Origin: Canna indica
Taxonomy: Eukaryota > Streptophyta > Magnoliopsida > Zingiberales > Cannaceae
Assembly: GCA_034359265.1 (NCBI GenBank)
Contig: CP136891.1
Coordinates: 89,824,001-89,888,000, forward strand
Direction of reading: 5' to 3'
DNA length: 64,000 nucleotides
The notes below the pieces were generated by a model, which saw only the letters and a list, made by a program, of their open reading frames with translations, made no database searches and was not told the origin of the DNA. This document shows positions 49,276-63,556 of this stretch, in pieces (position 1 is the first letter of the stretch; the number at the start of each line of letters is the position of its first letter). A program made the position numbers and the translations under genes.

Positions 49276-50002
49276 TAATCTAAACCCTAATAATTAATCT
49301 AACAAATTAAACAATTAATCTAAACAATTAATTAACAATTATAAAACAATTAATTAACAATTAAAAAAACAATATAATATATATATATATAATAGGGCAA
49401 TTCCGGCGCCGGAGTCCACCCTTCGGCGCCGGCGTACAGTGGCCGGACACACTGTCCAGCCACTGTAGAAGGTCCGACGGCGGCCATAGGCCGACCGCCG
49501 CCGGCCGAAACCCTAGAAATAGGTTTTCGATCGGATTTTAACCTCTACTCCGGCCGAAACATAGTGAAGAGCCGGCCGGCCGATCAACATACCGGCAGCA
49601 GCGGCAGCGGCGGCGAGAGGCGTCGGCGTCGACAGCAGCGGCGGCGGCAGCAGCGGGAGGAAGAAGGGTCGGGCGCGTGAGTGTGCCCTATATAAACTTA
49701 TCAGCAACGACTCACTCGCCCGTTAGAAAGCCGTTGCTGATAAGTTAGCATCAGCAATGGCTCACTTATCCGTTAGCAAGCCGTTGCTGAAAATTAAAAA
49801 ATCAACAACGGCTCGTCTTTCAGTCAAAAAGCCGTTGCTGATAATTAAAGTAATCAACAACGGCTTGGTTTTCCGTTAGAACGCCGTTGCAGATACAGAT
49901 ATCTGCAACGGCTCGGGCGGCCGTAAGAATGCCGTTGCAAATAGCAACGGCTTGAGCGGCCGTTGCTGATAGCCGTTGCTGAAGATCAAGTTTCTAGTAG
50001 TG

Positions 50003-51736
50003 TCAGAACTAATTTTTATAATGTACCGTTAATATATACTCTTGCATTTTTATAATGTACCATTAATATATACTCTTATATGTTGTTTTAATGGTTAATT
50101 AAAACAATATATTAAACACAATAATTTTTTTGGTCATCTCTATTTGGGCTGCGCCGACATCCACTCGTTGACATCCTCCTTCATCATCCGTGTCAATTCT
50201 TGACCAATCAAAGTCAAAATAAAACTTCAAAAAAATTTATTCAATAATTTTTCCTATCCTCTCGTATTATTTTCTCTCCTCTTCATTTTTCTTTCTTCTA
50301 ATATTAATTTTTATGGATTCAAATTATATTTAGAATTTTATAAGGAGGAGAAAATAAAATATTTCAAGAGACTTTAATTCAAGGCATTAGCGACAACGAA
50401 AAATATGATAAGATAAGTGAGTGATTTTGTCTATTGGGATTGGTAAGTAGCGATGATGTGCTAGCACAAGGCATTTGACGGCGGTGTAAAAGGAGAGAAG
50501 GGGAAAAGATTAATTTTTTTCTTCTTCTTTAGTTGGTTGTTTTACCAAATTAATTAGTAAAATATTGAATAATATTTTTTTTTATTAAAACAATCGTACA
50601 AGGAGTTGGTAAAGAGCTGAAAACATTATATCTAGTTTAAGATGCCACTTCTTCAAAGCCTAGAGCCTCGTCAAACACCAAATCATGCAGTGTATATTCG
50701 AAAGAAAAAGAAGAAAATAATGCCATATACAGACAATTTATCTACGTAACGAGCCACGAGTGGAAAGAGCACCATAATTGATATTTGTGCATGTGTAGAC
50801 GTACTGTAGAATACATATGTCCGATATATGTCTTAACTTACACACATATTAACCAAATTAATGGTAATAACTAATACATGGAATATTTTACATGCGGAAG
50901 GCCAAGGGCTACACGTACCCTTTGAATACCCCAACAAAGTCATCTGTACAAATTTAATGGACTAGCTAGCTAGCAGTTAGCCGCCGGCCCCTCCGCTACA
51001 ACCATATACATATATAATACTCTCAGATTTAATTTCATTGGACGAGAATTAAAGATACACGTACGCCAACAACACTGCAATTTCTTCATTATTTCAACTA
51101 ATTGCATCGAATATATATCCTTACTTGAAGCCAATTAATTAAAGCCTTCATTTTCATCGCGAACATTTTCGTCACGTAGAACGCAGCAGTGACGTTCTTT
51201 TTCTTAAAGGGTTACCCGGAGAAGGCTGCAGTCATGATGTACGTTAGAAAAGGTAGGTGGGGTACAATATAAAGTGGTAAGCGCATGCGTGCCACGTGCA
51301 GCATTCAGAGAATCAATGATTGAGGTAGTGGACAGGTCACCGGTGGGCGTGAGTGCGCGTAGAAGCTTAGAGATAAATTCATTCGTTTAATATTATATAT
51401 CCCAATTCCAAACATATATATATACAGTAATAAAGTGCAACTTTTATGAGTCTGTCCATAAAAAATCTACGAATAAATGAATAGGAGTTTTAAACGACTG
51501 AACGAATAAAAAAAATAAATATGAATATAAATTATATATTCATTATTTTTAATTCATGTACAGTCAAAACTTTTTTTTTTTTCATAGAAATTTTTACATG
51601 GGTTGCTGCCCATATAAGTTTTTTACACAGTAGTGTGTAGCCATTTGAGGATAAGTAATCTATAGCAATATATATGGTTGTTTAATTTGTGTTCTAGCTC
51701 TTCAGACGGCAGCCACTGATTATAGAGTTACAAATC
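50003..51736. other. Upstream region of the receptor kinase gene
   Basis: No other gene is visible. A 42-bp near-duplicate (TTATAATGTACC(G/A)TTAATATA) lies at 50015-50085. The last 350 bases are AT-rich, with TATATATA near 51415-51424 as a possible core promoter. Confidence 0.35.
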
Positions 51737-55177
<3,441 letters not shown>

Positions 55178-56278
55178 TATACAATTAAGGTAATTGCTAA
55201 GCTTTGATAGACTCAGCAAATTAAATCAGATTAATTGGAGGAGTTGCGTACGTACTTGTCAAATAATCAATACTCCAGTACTTCAACCCGCTGCTGCTAC
55301 CAACACGTGATTGTGGATTGATCGACTAATTTCAAGAGAGTAACAGGATGATGAACGAACGTACTTGTCAGCATGGCTCAAGAACACGGGCTGTACAAAT
55401 TAATGTATTGTATGGTATGTACCTACGTACTTATCAAGTCCCAAATTATTTTTCTTAATTATATTAATTTGTATCCGCACATTAGTCATGCATCGGGATC
55501 TGTAATATTAATTAATTTAAATGCACCTTATTGAGGGGAAAAAGTCCTAATCGAGTTTGATCAAACAACAATTAATATTGAGAAATTTTTTTTCGAACAA
55601 GAATTCTTGTATTGATCAAAAATTTTGAGAAATACAAGACAGGTAAGTGAGTGAGTGAGTGAGTGAGTAAAAAGTACAAAATAAATAAAGAGAAAGAAGC
55701 CTCAATGGTAATTTCAGTGAAGGATTTGGATCGATTATCAAAGCAACTATTGTTACGCTCCATCCATATCTTTTGTATTCTTTGTAAATTCTTATAATTA
55801 GTTATATAAATACCAAAATGTGAATATATTTCTTTCATAACGATGGTTCCAGTTGAAGTCGAAATAGTTAAATTTAGTCTGTGGTTTGTAATTAATTTGC
55901 TTTTTGGCTATGAATTTATTGTTGTTATTTTCTCTTATATTGGTACGTATCCCTTCTTGCTACCATTTTTTTCTTAATAAAGAATATTTGTATTAATCAA
56001 AAGATTTGAATGTTACAAGTGGAAGAGGAAGAGAGGAAAAAAAAACAAGTAAACAAGAAGAAAAAGCCTAAACAGAATGCAGACTTATTTCTAAATTAAT
56101 CCCTCCACTGACTAGCTAGACAAAAGATTTTTCGACTCCTTCGAAACAACGCAACGAAGGTTTCTAAATTACACTACTGGAAAAGTATGAAATATATATG
56201 AACCCAAATTGTATTTGAAAATTTGGCACTAATATGCACATAAATCCATCGTGCTAGTGGCAAATGACTATATTCTTT
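55178..56278. other. Downstream region with LINE-like relics
   Basis: The minus strand at 55838-55572 encodes IWMERNNSCFDNRSKS, reminiscent of the W-x-ERN-x-x-x-F end of LINE ORF2 proteins, followed by a TTGATCAATACAAGAATTC tail. A similar tail lies near 55975-56030. These look like old 3' ends of non-LTR elements. A (GTGA)n run sits at 55648-55668. Confidence 0.4.
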
Positions 56279-57033
56279 CACTACTAGAAACTTGGACTTC
56301 AGCAACGGCTATCAGCAACGGCCGCTCAAGCCGTTGCTATTTGCAACGGCATTCTTACGGCCGCCCGAGCCGTTGCAGATATCTGTATCTGCAACGGCGT
56401 TCTAACGAAAAACCGAGCCGTTGCTGATTATTTTAATTATCAGCAACGGCTTTCGGACGGAAAGGCTAGCCGTTGCTGATTTTTTAATTTTCAGCAACGG
56501 CTTTCTAACGGATAAGTGAGCCGTTGCTGATGATAACTTATCAGCAACGGCTTTCTAACGGGAGAGTGAGCCGTTGCTGATAAGTTTATATAGGGCACGC
56601 TCTCGCGCCCGACCCTTCTTCCTCCCGCTGCTGCCGCCGCCGCCTCCTGCCGATAACTTCACCGCTGCTGCCGTTGCTGCCGACGCCGACGCCTCTCGCC
56701 GACGCCTCTCGCCGCCGCGCCGCTGCCGCTGCTGCCGGTATGTTGATCGGCCGGCCTATACGGTTTCGGCCGGAGATGTTAAAATCCGACCGAAACCCTA
56801 TTTCTAGGGTTTCGGCCGGCGGCGGTCGGCCTATGGCCGCCGCCGGACCTTCTACAGTGGCCGGACAGTGTGTCCGGCCACTGTACGCCGGCGTCGGAGG
56901 GTGGACTCCGGCGCCGGAATATATATATATATATATTGTTTTTGAAATTGTTAATTAATTATTTTATAAATGTTAATTAATTGTTTAGATTAATTGTTTA
57001 ATTTGTTAGATTAATTATTAGGGTTTAGATTAA

Positions 57034-57280
57034 TTTCGGACACGCGCCGGAATCGTCCAATTCGGACTCGCGCCGGAATCGTCCAATTCGGACTCGCGCC
57101 GGAATCGTCCAATTCGGACTCGCGCCGGAATCGTCCACTTCGGACGCGCGCCGGAATCGTCCAATTCGGACGCGCGCCGGAATCGTCCACTTCGGACGCG
57201 CGCCGGAATCGTCCAATTCGGACTCGCGCCGGAATCGTCCACTTCGGACGCGCGCCGAAATCGTCCAATATGGACTCGAA
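57034..57280. repeat. 26-bp tandem repeats in element C
   Basis: About nine copies of a unit around GCGCCGGAATCGTCCA plus TTCGGAC(G/T)C, the reverse orientation of the arrays in A and B. Confidence 0.85.
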
Positions 57281-57475
57281 CTGTCTCAAAACATTTAGAA
57301 AATAATCATCCATCCGACGAGTTGATATGTTTCACGTACGCATCGATCAGTCGGATATGATTTAGCAAAACCTTAGATCCGTTCGGGGATTGTATGTTCG
57401 TGTAAAAGAAGTAGATGATCTTTTATACGACGTACAATTCTTGAATTGTCCCTGATTGGATAATTTGGGAATATA

Positions 57476-57665
57476 GTTATTTGTACTGCACTTACGTTTT
57501 TATTTTAACTGTTAACTAATTATTCTAAATTTCGGCAACATCTCTCTTGTTCTCCGATACGCGCCCAGATGATATGCGTATTCGGAGAACTGTAGGGAGA
57601 TGCTGTCGAAATTTAGAATAATTAGTTAACAGTTAAAATAAAAACGTAAGTGCAGTACGAATAAC
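57476..57665. repeat. Conserved hairpin upstream of TNPD in element C
   Basis: Arms of about 75 bases starting GTTATTTGTACTGCACTTAC and closing on a loop of about 30 bases. The right arm ends 74 bases before the TNPD ATG (57740). Confidence 0.87.
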
Positions 57666-57739
57666 ATAAATCCCGAATGGAATAGGACCATCTCACCTAA
57701 AGACATTAACCAAAGAAATTGTCATTGATTGACAGAATC

Positions 57740-60700
57740 ATGTCGGCTGATCGAAGTTGGATGTACCGACGTTTTGATCATGGAGCTTTAACGAATGAGT
57801 TTCGATTAGGCGTAACGTACTTCCTAAATTTCGCCTATTCGAATCGGAATTTCGTTAGCATGGGTGATCAAATCCGATGTCCGTGCCGCATTTGTTCGAA
57901 TGGCCGATTTTTGTATCGGGAGACTGTCACTCTGCATCTATATACCAAAGGATTTACACCAAGATATTTTCTATGGACTTGTCACGGGGAGTCACGCGAA
58001 GTCGGGACGTCGAGCAATCCTGTCGTTCAGACATATGGTGAATCTTCCTCTGCTGGTGCTTCTTCATCCGGTCAATGTAATCCTTATAGAACTATGATAC
58101 TTGATAGTCTTGGGGGTCAATTCCACCTGAATGATAATGTTGATCGGCCAGTTCTTCAGACATCAGTCCCACCAGATACTACAGCGGTTGATATCACAGA
58201 AGTAGGGGCTGCGGTAGAGATTGAATTACCGAATAAAGAAGCTGCAGAATTTTACGAGATGTTGAAAGCTGCCGATGAACCTTTGTATGAGAATTGTCCT
58301 AAATACACTAGGTTTTCAGCAATGACACAGCTCTTAAACATCAAGGCCGATTGTAATATCAGCGGAGTTGCGTATGATCGGATTGCTGGATTGATTAATG
58401 GAATGCTGCCTACTGATAACAAGTTTGAGCCTACTTTTTATAAGATTAAAAAGCTAATGAGAAAATTGGGGCTTGGGTACGAAAAAATACACGCGTGCCA
58501 AAATAACTGCATTTTATATTATAAAGAAAATGTGCAGTTGGATAAATGCCCTGTATGTCAACACCCTCGTTACAAGGAGAAGAAATCGGTCCGACAGAAA
58601 AATATCCCGTTTAAGGTGCTTCGGTATTTTCCACTAACACCGAGGCTTCAAAGATTATTCATGTCGGAAAAGACAGCCCCCTACATGAGTTGGCATGCAA
58701 GAAGTCGTGATGATACAGTAATGACTCATCCATCTGACAGTGAAGCATGGAAACATTTGGATACATGTTATCCTTCATTTGCTATGGATACTAGAAATAT
58801 CAGATTGGGATTGTGCACAGATGGTTTTAATCCGTTTGGGCATTCTGCAACTCCTTATTCAGTTTGGCCAGTGCTGTTGACAGTTTATAATTTGCCACCG
58901 TCAATGTGCATGAAAGATGAATTTATTTATCTTTCGATGATTATTCCGGGTCCTAAGGGCCCGCGAAAAGAAATTGACATATTTCTCAGACCCTTGATAG
59001 ATGAATTGAAAACATTGTGGACTGAGGGAGCTGTCACTTATGATTGTCATCGGAAGCAAAACTTCAATTTAAAGGCCGCGGTCTTGTGGACAATCAATGA
59101 TTTCCCCGCGTACGGCATGTTGTCGGGTTGGAGCACTCACGGCCGACTCTCTTGCCCGTATTGTATGGAACACTCTAAATCAATCAGTCTTCAGAACGGA
59201 CGAAAAATCTCATTCTTTGATTGTCATCGTCGATTCCTACCGGTTCATCACCAGTATCGAAGGAATCGTAATAAATTTACTAAGGGCAGAGTCGAAAGAG
59301 ATGGGCCACCACCGATGTTGTCTGGTGAACAAATGTTAGCACGTGTTTCAGCACTTCCAGATATAGTATTCGGTCGCAATGAAAGAGTGTCAGGTTTTGG
59401 CCAAACACACAACTGGGTGAAAAAAAGTATCTTTTGGGAATTGCCCTATTGGAGTTCATTATTGATTCGACATAATTTAGATGTCATGCACATTGAAAAA
59501 AATGTGTTTGATAATATTTTCAACACTGTGATGGATATTTCTGGAAAAACTAAAGATAATGTCAAAGCCCGACATGATCTGAAAATACTTTGTAAAAGAC
59601 CAGAGTTGGAGTTACAAGAGGTCAACGGACGATATCTGAAACCGAAGGCCCTATATGTGTTAAATAAACAACAGATCAAAGATGTTTGTCAATGGGTAAA
59701 AGAACTCAGATTACCCGATGGATATGCTTCAAACTTATCTCGATGTGTGAACGTCGATGATTGCAAAATATCAGGGATGAAGAGCCATGATTGTCATGTA
59801 TTCATGCAGAGATTACTTCCGATCGCATTTCGAGATCTTCTACCTGATAATATTTGGGGTCCGTTGACTGAATTAAGTATGTTTTTTAGAAGCATCTGTG
59901 CAAATGTCCTTCGAGTCGAAGATATGTCAACACTTGAAAATAATATTGTTGAAATCATATGCAAGCTGGAGCAGTTTTTCCCTCCTGCATTTTTTGACTC
60001 GATGGAGCATCTACCGATACACTTGGCATACGAGGCACGAGTTGGTGGCCCCGTTCAATATCGTTGGATGTACTTATTTGAAAGATACATGAATCGTCTG
60101 AAGAAAAAAGTAAAGAACACCGCAGCTGTTGAAGGATCAATATCTGAATCGTATATCATCCAAGAAATTTCAACATTCTGCTCATTTTACTTTGAATCGA
60201 CAGTACAGACAAGATTTGATCGTCTTCCACGTAACGACGATGGGGGTGTTCGACATTCAGATGGACGTTTAAATATATTTTGTCACTCTGGTCGTGCTTT
60301 TGGTTCTCGTCCATCTCGACACTTAAGCGATGAAGAGTATCATTTGGCACACTTGTATGTATTACTCAATTGTCCAGAGATTGAACAATTCATTGAAATA
60401 TTTGACATTGAGATGGTGCAAAAATACTCTATTCACAACGATCAAGAATTGGAGAGATTACGGAATCGTGATTTCCCTACTTGGATTCAGACTTACAGCA
60501 AAGATCACAGAGCTGAAATAGATGAAAAAATATTTGAGTTTGTTAGTGGACCGTCGCGACTTGTGTCGTGCTATAACGGATATTTTGTTAACGGGTATAA
60601 ATTTCACACGGTTGAATATTCATTTGCAAAGAAGACGATGAATGCTGGGGTCTGCGTGAAAGGGACAACCTATGTTGAATGTGATATGGATTTTTATGGA

Positions 60701-61219
60701 CTGATTGAAGAAGTGATAGAGTTGCACTACTTCGGCTTGAAATCAGTGATCCTATTTAGATGTCATTGGTTCGATACAACAGAAAGGGGCATGAAAGTTC
60801 ATCCAAAATACAAACTTGTTGAGGTTAATTATAAATCGAAATTGGCAGCAAATGAGCCTTTTATATTGGCATCACAAGCCGAACAAGTATATTACGCGAA
60901 GTATCCGGCTCGAAATAAAGATAGAGCAGATTGGCGTGTAGTCTGTAAGACAAAAGGTAGAGGAAAAATTGATCCGATAGTAGGAGAAAATGATCCTCCT
61001 GGTTTCTATCAAGAAGAAGATATTCCTGCTGTGGATCGTATTATTCCAATACTCGAGGATGCAGACACAACGTCAATTCAATTAGAAGTTGAATATGCTG
61101 ATGATGACGATCATGAAATTGAGGAAGCTGAAGATGAAGAAGATGAAGAAGAGGAAGAAGAGGAAGAAGAGGAAGAAGAAGAAGAATTCGAAGACTATTA
61201 TTCAGATGATGAAGAATAA
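57740..61219 (+). CDS. TNPD/TNP2-type CACTA transposase, 1159 aa
   Basis: The enzyme recognises and cuts CACTA element ends, with the TNPA-type partner. The ATG at 57740 opens MSADRSWMYRR, the start of the plant transposase-associated domain (CPCRIC, HLYTKGF, FLWTCHGE). Next is the Transposase_21 domain (about residues 230-560; FPLTPRLQRLF, GFNPFGHSATPYSVWPV, CPYCMEH). Then follow a DUF4218-type region (HDCHVFMQRLLPIAFRDLLP; EARVGGPVQYRWMYLFERYM) and a DUF4216-type region (GLKSVILFRCHWFD), and an acidic tail of glutamates ending YYSDDEE. The frame is uninterrupted. The open frame extends 21 bases upstream without another ATG. Confidence 0.94.
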   Translation: MSADRSWMYRRFDHGALTNEFRLGVTYFLNFAYSNRNFVSMGDQIRCPCRICSNGRFLYRETVTLHLYTKGFTPRYFLWTCHGESREVGTSSNPVVQTYGESSSAGASSSGQCNPYRTMILDSLGGQFHLNDNVDRPVLQTSVPPDTTAVDITEVGAAVEIELPNKEAAEFYEMLKAADEPLYENCPKYTRFSAMTQLLNIKADCNISGVAYDRIAGLINGMLPTDNKFEPTFYKIKKLMRKLGLGYEKIHACQNNCILYYKENVQLDKCPVCQHPRYKEKKSVRQKNIPFKVLRYFPLTPRLQRLFMSEKTAPYMSWHARSRDDTVMTHPSDSEAWKHLDTCYPSFAMDTRNIRLGLCTDGFNPFGHSATPYSVWPVLLTVYNLPPSMCMKDEFIYLSMIIPGPKGPRKEIDIFLRPLIDELKTLWTEGAVTYDCHRKQNFNLKAAVLWTINDFPAYGMLSGWSTHGRLSCPYCMEHSKSISLQNGRKISFFDCHRRFLPVHHQYRRNRNKFTKGRVERDGPPPMLSGEQMLARVSALPDIVFGRNERVSGFGQTHNWVKKSIFWELPYWSSLLIRHNLDVMHIEKNVFDNIFNTVMDISGKTKDNVKARHDLKILCKRPELELQEVNGRYLKPKALYVLNKQQIKDVCQWVKELRLPDGYASNLSRCVNVDDCKISGMKSHDCHVFMQRLLPIAFRDLLPDNIWGPLTELSMFFRSICANVLRVEDMSTLENNIVEIICKLEQFFPPAFFDSMEHLPIHLAYEARVGGPVQYRWMYLFERYMNRLKKKVKNTAAVEGSISESYIIQEISTFCSFYFESTVQTRFDRLPRNDDGGVRHSDGRLNIFCHSGRAFGSRPSRHLSDEEYHLAHLYVLLNCPEIEQFIEIFDIEMVQKYSIHNDQELERLRNRDFPTWIQTYSKDHRAEIDEKIFEFVSGPSRLVSCYNGYFVNGYKFHTVEYSFAKKTMNAGVCVKGTTYVECDMDFYGLIEEVIELHYFGLKSVILFRCHWFDTTERGMKVHPKYKLVEVNYKSKLAANEPFILASQAEQVYYAKYPARNKDRADWRVVCKTKGRGKIDPIVGENDPPGFYQEEDIPAVDRIIPILEDADTTSIQLEVEYADDDDHEIEEAEDEEDEEEEEEEEEEEEEEFEDYYSDDEE

Positions 61220-61294
61220 TTGTAAAGTATATATTTTATTAAATATATCTCTACTATTTATACAATAATCTGATTATATGTCTGTTCGACAGAT

Positions 61295-62839
61295 ATGTCT
61301 GGTCGTGGTTATCGACGCAGGAGAGTTTCGGAGTCTCCGATCGGTGAGACTCCAGCACTTACTCATGCTGCTGATCCTCCTGTTGTTGATCCTCATTCCG
61401 ATGATACTGCCGAGGCTAGTACATCCAGACGTAGGCGGCCACGCGGGCCGAACAGGTGGCAGCCTCCACCAGCCACAGAGTCACGTAGATTGATTAGCGT
61501 GATTGGGGAGCGGTACGTAATATATCATGAATTATGAATCATTACAAATTCATTATATCATAATATAATATTAAAATTTATTTTTGTTGTGCAGGTTCCA
61601 GCAAGAAGAAGTGCCGAGGAGCATTTCTTCTACTATTCGACGATACATGCACGGGGCATGGCCTACGTGGTCTCACGTGCCTAGCGAGCACGTCGACATG
61701 TTATGGCGCGAGTTTGAGGCACGTATTATTATTTTTTTTACATGCATGATGATATATTAATATTGGTACTGATATTATTATTTTGCAGGCTCGCTATACA
61801 TGGGCCGAGGACCAGAGGCCCTTCATTTACGCTGCCTGGGAGGCTATTTCTCGGGCAAGGTACAACGGGCAGCTGGGGCAAGCTCGGTCCCAGGCGATGG
61901 CCCGAGCTGGGACCACTAACATCGCGGAGACTCGGGGATACGGCCCCGGTTGGATTACTCCGGATATATGGGACCAGCTCGTGGGGATATGGTCGACGGA
62001 TCGATGGCAGGAGATTTCTCGGAATGCGGCTAGAAATCGCATGTCGGGAGGAGCAGCGCGTCACACCGGCGGCTCTGTTGCATTTGCAGTGCACGCAAAC
62101 CGTATGGTAAGTATATCTTTTAATTATATATTTTATTTGTTATTATGTGTACTAATTAATGTATTTGTTTTGTAAATGTAGACGACGGTGTCGGATGACG
62201 GGACTGTCCAGCGACCCTCCCCGATGGCAGTGTTTGAGCGGACTCACCGTCGAGCACATGGGACTGGGGAGTACATCCACAACCGCGCTGCATACATTAT
62301 GGTAATTATATATTTGTTTAAATTATTCATTATATATTTATAATTTAAGTTTTATGATAAATATTAAACAAAAAATCAAACTCGAGTAGGAGACCTACAG
62401 CCAGACGGTGGTGCAGCGCGGGGGTACCCCCGAGGACTTTGACGCAGCATCGTGGGTCGAGGCCGCAGGTGGCTGGGACCATGGCCGCGTATATGGCTTC
62501 GCAGATAGTGGTCATGCGCGAGCCGTACTAGGGCCACTTGGGGCACCGACCCCTCCGGTCGCTGGTGAGCGGCCGTCCACCTCTAGATCCAGTTATGATC
62601 ATAGTAACAGAATAAGGACTCTAGAGGAGACGGTCGCGCGTCAGACTGAGATGATGGAGCGCCAGAGTCAGATGATGACAGATATACAATCTATGCTACG
62701 CAACATGTCAGGTCATCCCGAAGCAGGCATCTCTTCGGCATCATCTAATCCGTCGTCCTCGAGTCAGTCCACGCCGGTGTACACTCAAGCACTCCAGACC
62801 CCGCCATATGATCCAGGCCATCCTCCATCGTCATCGTGA
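61295..62839 (+). CDS. TNPA-type protein (Transposase_24), five exons
   Basis: Exons 61295-61512, 61595-61718, 61789-62106, 62182-62301 and 62390-62839 give 409 aa. The product has an Arg-rich N-terminus (MSGRGYRRRR), a Trp-rich plant transposase Ptta/En-Spm core (ARYTWAEDQRPF; NRMSGGAARHTGGSVAFAVH), a predicted coiled coil (RTLEETVARQTEMMERQSQMM) and a Ser/Pro tail. By analogy with En/Spm it should bind the subterminal repeats. Intron 2 requires a GC donor (GAG/GCACGT); the nearest GT would shift the frame. The start lies 76 bases after the TNPD stop, so one transcript with alternative splicing is plausible. Confidence 0.85.
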
Positions 62840-63556
62840 GATTTTGTTTATATTGACTTTGTTACTCAGATATTGAACTTGTTTAATTTATATTGACTAT
62901 GTTACTCAGATGTTGATACTTCAATTTTACATTTGAATTGTGTTTATACTATCGTGGATAATTATGAATATAAATATAATTGTTTTGATGTATATCTTGG
63001 TGTGTTTGTGATGTGTGAATGAATGTGTATGAGATGTTTGTGATGTGTGTATGAGGGTATGGGTGTGTGAGTTATGTATCAGATAAATGTATCAATGTAT
63101 CAACGGAAATTAGAAATTAGAAATATTTCTGTTTGCAGGTATGGGTCATCAGCAACGGCTTTCCCACGGCCGTCCGTGGGAAAGCCGTTGCTAAAAGTGT
63201 ATCGACAACCGTTGCTGATGACCTACAGCAACGGCTTAGCGACGGGTTTTTACTAACGGCTTTGCTACGGACTCGAGGCCGTTGCTATTAATGTTATCAG
63301 CAACGGCTCCGGGTCTGTTGCAAACCCGTTGCTGATAATAGTTTTAGCGACGGCCCGAGCGGCCGTTGCTGATAATGTTTTGAGCGACGGCCCGAGCGGC
63401 CGTTGCTGATCCGTTGCGAAGTCATCAGCAACGCGACTTTCTGTCACGGCGCTATTGCAACGGCTCAGCCGTTGCTGATGCTCTTCAGCAACGGCTCAGC
63501 AACGGCATCAGCCGTTGCTGATGACCATTTTTCTAGTAGTGTTTGGCAACCGTGTG

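Larger units (their letters stand above)
39094..50002 (-). mobile_element. CACTA element A, carrying nested element B
   Basis: Starts CACTACTAGAAAAATGG and ends TTTCTAGTAGTG; TCA is duplicated on both sides (39091-39093 and 50003-50005). Without the nested B it is about 7.1 kb, the same size as element C. Subterminal zones (39108-39462, 49700-49985) are packed with CAGCAACGGC / GCCGTTGCTG repeats, the presumed TNPA-binding sites. Gene order on the minus strand is TNPD-type then TNPA-type. Both are broken, so it cannot act alone but has intact ends. Confidence 0.93.
56279..63541 (+). mobile_element. CACTA element C, structurally intact
   Basis: Begins CACTACTAGAAACTTGG and ends CCATTTTTCTAGTAGTG; target duplication TTT (56276-56278 and 63542-63544). 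7263 bp. Subterminal CAGCAACGGC repeats occupy 56299-56590 and 63145-63525. Inside are the 26-bp array, the hairpin, an open TNPD-type gene and an apparently open TNPA-type gene on the plus strand. It is the best candidate for an autonomous member of this family in the window. Confidence 0.94.

Noticed and set aside
57719..57739. Upstream extension of the TNPD frame to 57719
   Set aside because: The frame there opens with TTG, not ATG. The first ATG is at 57740 and fits the family N-terminus.
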